Shown piece by piece: positions 61,694 through 64,000 of a stretch of DNA of 64,000 nucleotides. Under the pieces are notes generated by a model. It had not been told where the DNA came from. It worked only from the letters and a program-made list of their open reading frames with translations, and ran no database searches. The DNA is from CAYZJV01 sp964478945 (GTDB lineage Bacteria > Spirochaetota > Spirochaetia > Sphaerochaetales > Sphaerochaetaceae): positions 1-64,000 of the forward strand of contig CAYZJV010000004.1 of the NCBI GenBank assembly GCA_964478945.1. Reading direction: 5' to 3'. How positions within the stretch are numbered: position 1 is the first letter of the stretch; each line of letters opens with the position of its first letter. The translations under genes and the position numbers were made by a program.

Positions 61694-63700
61694 CTACAGT
61701 GAATCCCAATCCAGTTGGAGTATCCGCCCGACGAACAGTCGGGCAAGTGTTTCGTCGAACTGGGTACCGGAACATCTTTTCAATTCCTCCGCCGCCCGGC
61801 GATCGTCCACCTGTGCCCGATAGGTGCGGGTGGCAGTCATCGCATCGTAGGCATCGGCGATCGCGATCATTTTCGACTCCATCGGAATCTCCTCATCCAC
61901 AAGTCCCCTCGGGTAGCCTTTTCCATCCACCCTCTCGTGATGGGACAATATGTAGTTGGCCATTTCTCCCAACTCACCAACCGAACCCAAGATCCTCCAA
62001 CCCGTCTCGGGATGTCGTTTGACCGCATTCCACTGTTCTTCGTCCAGTTGTCCTTCCTTATTGAGTATCGACTCGTCGATCGCGATCTTCCCAATATCAT
62101 GCAGTAGACCGGCAGTCCTCATCTCGGCCATCTTCTTCTCGCCAAGACCAGCCGCTTCTGCAAGACGGGCCACCAATACACTGACTCTCCGGGAATGCAA
62201 TTCTTCCCTACGGTTCTTTTCATGCAATGTGCTGATAATCGTGTGGATAGCTCGGTTGCGGGTGCTGGGACTTTCACTCAACTTGTTGCGATTCAGACCG
62301 TTTTCGGCATGTTTGAGCACATCGTTCACATTTTCATTTCCATCGGTCTTCACCGAGATTCCAAACGACATCGTGACCCCCACATTCCGTACCCGCAGTG
62401 AGGAGACTTGAGCACTGATTCGGGTAGCCACCTTCCATGCCTCATCTTCTGATGTCCGTGGCATGATCAGCGCGAATTCATCCCCTCCGATTCTGGAACA
62501 GGTTGCTCCATCGGTGGTGTTCGCTGTCAGAATGTCGGCGATATCCTTCAGCAGGTGGTCTCCCTCTGCACGTCCGAAGGCATCGTTGACCACTTTCAAA
62601 CCATTTACATCTCCGATAAGGACAGACAGTGGGAGGAACTTTTCCTTATCGTTTTTCCCCAAGGCTTCCTCGAACGCCTGCCGATTGTCCAATCCGGTAA
62701 GCACGTCGTGTCGATTCGCCCAGAGGATGGCCTGTTCCATCTCCTTTCTCGCGGCGATGTCGGTGATCATGCAAAGATGGGTGGGGTGTTCCTTTCCATA
62801 GGGAATCAAGAGAGTAACAGCCATATTGGTCCAGACATACGATCCATTCGGTCTGATGTACCGCTTGTCCATGGCATAGGATGTAATCTCTCCCGCAAGG
62901 AGACGTCTCATATGCTCTTCATCCTCGGCTATATCGTCGGGATGGGAAATATCGTGCCAGTTCACCCCGAAATAGGTACTCCTTTCCATTCCGAGAATAT
63001 TGAGAAAGCTGTCGTTCACCGCCTTCACCTCGCCTGTCAACGAATCGGTTACAGTGATGCCCATGGGGGCTTGGTCGAAAATCGTCTTGAAACGATATTC
63101 ACTCTCCTGCAACTTCCTGATGGCCTCGATCCGTTTGATCCGATTATGGATGAGCATCGCCAACAAATATGTGCCCAAGGGGTAGACGAGTAGAATCGGG
63201 AGGGTAAGGTTGAGGAATATGTCGCGGTACATCTCCCTAGGCATGAGGAACATGCAGAGGAGCATCACCACATGCACCAGAAGACCGACCCCATACAATT
63301 CGATATGGAGTGGATCCTGCAGCTTCATGAATTTTTCCAATCTGTAATGGTGCCAGGTGATACCGATCAGCGATGCGGTGACGATCACGCTGAGACCGGT
63401 GGTCACCCCACCTCCACCGATGATGATCCGGTAGACGATCATCATCAACGCCGAGACGGTGGTGGGGATGGCTCCAAAGAACATCCCTGTGACAGAGAGT
63501 AAAATCGATCGCCCGTCGAACACCACTCCGGGAACCAGCACCAATGGACGGGACATGATCAGCAGCCCCACTCCACCGATGACGAGTCCCATGCCGACTA
63601 GGGATAATCGGTTCTGTGTGAATCTCCTCTGGGGAAGGGCGGAGTACACCACACTCAACGAGAGCAAAAGTGCGATATTGTAGACGATGTCTATCACCAT
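61694..63700 (-). CDS. 5TM-PAS-GGDEF-HD-GYP bifunctional c-di-GMP protein
   Basis: A 668-residue membrane protein: five or six helices of the LytS-like 5TM type (about 5-190; the segment SRPLVLVPGVVFDGRSILLS fits), a PAS domain (about 205-325), a GGDEF domain (about 335-485, IGGDEF) and an HD-GYP phosphodiesterase (about 495-660). The hydrolase has HDIGK and HHERVDGKGYPRG, so the metal site and GYP motif are intact. It could both make and degrade c-di-GMP, or use the GGDEF domain as a GTP sensor. The upstream reverse-strand GGDEF gene ends one base before this start, so both are in one operon. Confidence 0.92.
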   Translation of the reverse strand: MVIDIVYNIALLLSLSVVYSALPQRRFTQNRLSLVGMGLVIGGVGLLIMSRPLVLVPGVVFDGRSILLSVTGMFFGAIPTTVSALMMIVYRIIIGGGGVTTGLSVIVTASLIGITWHHYRLEKFMKLQDPLHIELYGVGLLVHVVMLLCMFLMPREMYRDIFLNLTLPILLVYPLGTYLLAMLIHNRIKRIEAIRKLQESEYRFKTIFDQAPMGITVTDSLTGEVKAVNDSFLNILGMERSTYFGVNWHDISHPDDIAEDEEHMRRLLAGEITSYAMDKRYIRPNGSYVWTNMAVTLLIPYGKEHPTHLCMITDIAARKEMEQAILWANRHDVLTGLDNRQAFEEALGKNDKEKFLPLSVLIGDVNGLKVVNDAFGRAEGDHLLKDIADILTANTTDGATCSRIGGDEFALIMPRTSEDEAWKVATRISAQVSSLRVRNVGVTMSFGISVKTDGNENVNDVLKHAENGLNRNKLSESPSTRNRAIHTIISTLHEKNRREELHSRRVSVLVARLAEAAGLGEKKMAEMRTAGLLHDIGKIAIDESILNKEGQLDEEQWNAVKRHPETGWRILGSVGELGEMANYILSHHERVDGKGYPRGLVDEEIPMESKMIAIADAYDAMTATRTYRAQVDDRRAAEELKRCSGTQFDETLARLFVGRILQLDWDSL

Positions 63701-63701
63701 A

Positions 63702-64000
63702 TCACAACCTCACCACTCTGTTGCGTCCTTCGGCCTTGGCTTTGTAGAGCGCCTTGTCCGCTCTGGCGATCACACTGGCGGTGTCCGTATCGAAGATGGT
63801 GACATCCGCCACACCGGCACTGATGGTGAGGGGAATATGGGTCTGGGCAAAGGTAAAGGTGGCTTCCTGCACTTCCTTGAGTAGTTGTTGGGCGAATTCC
63901 ATGGTTTTTTCCATACTCTGGTTCGCACAGGATATGATGAATTCGTCGCCACCGAATCGGGCAAGCAGGTCGTCACTGCGCACACAAGATTGGATCACCT
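63702..64000 (-). CDS. GGDEF-domain protein, C-terminal part (cut by window edge)
   Basis: Only the last 99 or so codons are visible; the gene continues beyond the right edge. FGGDEF is intact with RSDD before it as a probable inhibitory site, and the domain ends with ARADKALYKAKAEGRNRV. It is the upstream partner of the HD-GYP protein gene. Confidence 0.9.
   Translation of the reverse strand, partial: VIQSCVRSDDLLARFGGDEFIISCANQSMEKTMEFAQQLLKEVQEATFTFAQTHIPLTISAGVADVTIFDTDTASVIARADKALYKAKAEGRNRVVRL

Overview
The window reads as a dense, largely non-mobile piece of a bacterial chromosome from a Gram-negative anaerobe, most likely a marine or salt-adapted spirochaete. This is an inference from gene content, because no rRNA or other marker gene is present. 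The clues are a sodium-type respiratory module (NqrBCDEF), an Mrp cation/proton antiporter, a sucrose-phosphate synthase fused to its phosphatase (compatible-solute synthesis), an NAD(P)H-coupled [FeFe]-hydrogenase, two tripartite efflux pumps that require an outer membrane, and five GGDEF proteins. I saw no tRNA, rRNA, CRISPR array, insertion sequence or phage gene. Genes are packed tightly: many neighbours overlap by 1 to 23 bases and convergent pairs share their last codons.

Layout. 0.3-5.2 kb: NADP isocitrate dehydrogenase, a LysE-type exporter, a B12-binding sensor coupled to a diguanylate cyclase, and a flavodoxin. 5.3-10.3 kb: an operon of PII-like protein, PTS EIIA-like protein and Mrp subunits E, F, G, MbhD-like, B, C, D. 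10.4-23 kb: an InlB-repeat lipid- or surface-exposed protein candidate, two GGDEF proteins, a UvrD-like helicase, CorA, a HAD phosphatase, small proteins (DUF3783, YgbA family), an MFS carrier and a ZIP metal transporter. 23-29.5 kb: a secreted gluzincin/beta-propeller protein interrupted by an artificial assembly gap, aconitase, and a DUF4143 protein. 29.5-39.4 kb: sucrose-phosphate synthase, a tandem UspA protein, the first efflux operon, and a zinc alcohol dehydrogenase. 39.7-45.1 kb: HydC-HydB-HydA, with HydB fused to a GltD-like flavoprotein. 45.1-52.3 kb: the second efflux operon (reverse strand) and mannose-1-phosphate guanylyltransferase. 52.4-57.3 kb: a mutasome-like cassette of DUF72, inactive ImuB-like polymerase and DnaE2-like polymerase. 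57.3-61.7 kb: NqrBCDEF plus a conserved-looking unknown. 61.7-64 kb: a PAS-GGDEF-HD-GYP protein and the C-terminal end of another GGDEF protein.

How the parts fit. NqrBCDEF would couple NADH oxidation to sodium export, Mrp exchanges sodium for protons, and the hydrogenase balances NADH/NADPH/ferredoxin against H2; together they form a sodium- and redox-balancing core. Isocitrate dehydrogenase and aconitase supply 2-oxoglutarate and NADPH. The c-di-GMP proteins, one apparently controlled by a B12 photosensor of the CarH type, suggest light- and redox-dependent lifestyle switching.

The most notable signals are: (1) a CarH-like B12 photosensory domain translationally coupled to a diguanylate cyclase; (2) eight genes whose start codons lie only 6-11 bases after a clean -35/-10 pair, implying leaderless mRNAs; (3) an ImuB/DnaE2 cassette in which a DUF72 protein takes the ImuA position, behind a promoter with an 18-bp palindrome between -35 and -10; (4) the HydB-GltD fusion; (5) an nqr operon with no nqrA and an extra unknown gene; and (6) a 100-N gap flanked by an exact 55-bp duplication that hides an intact gene.
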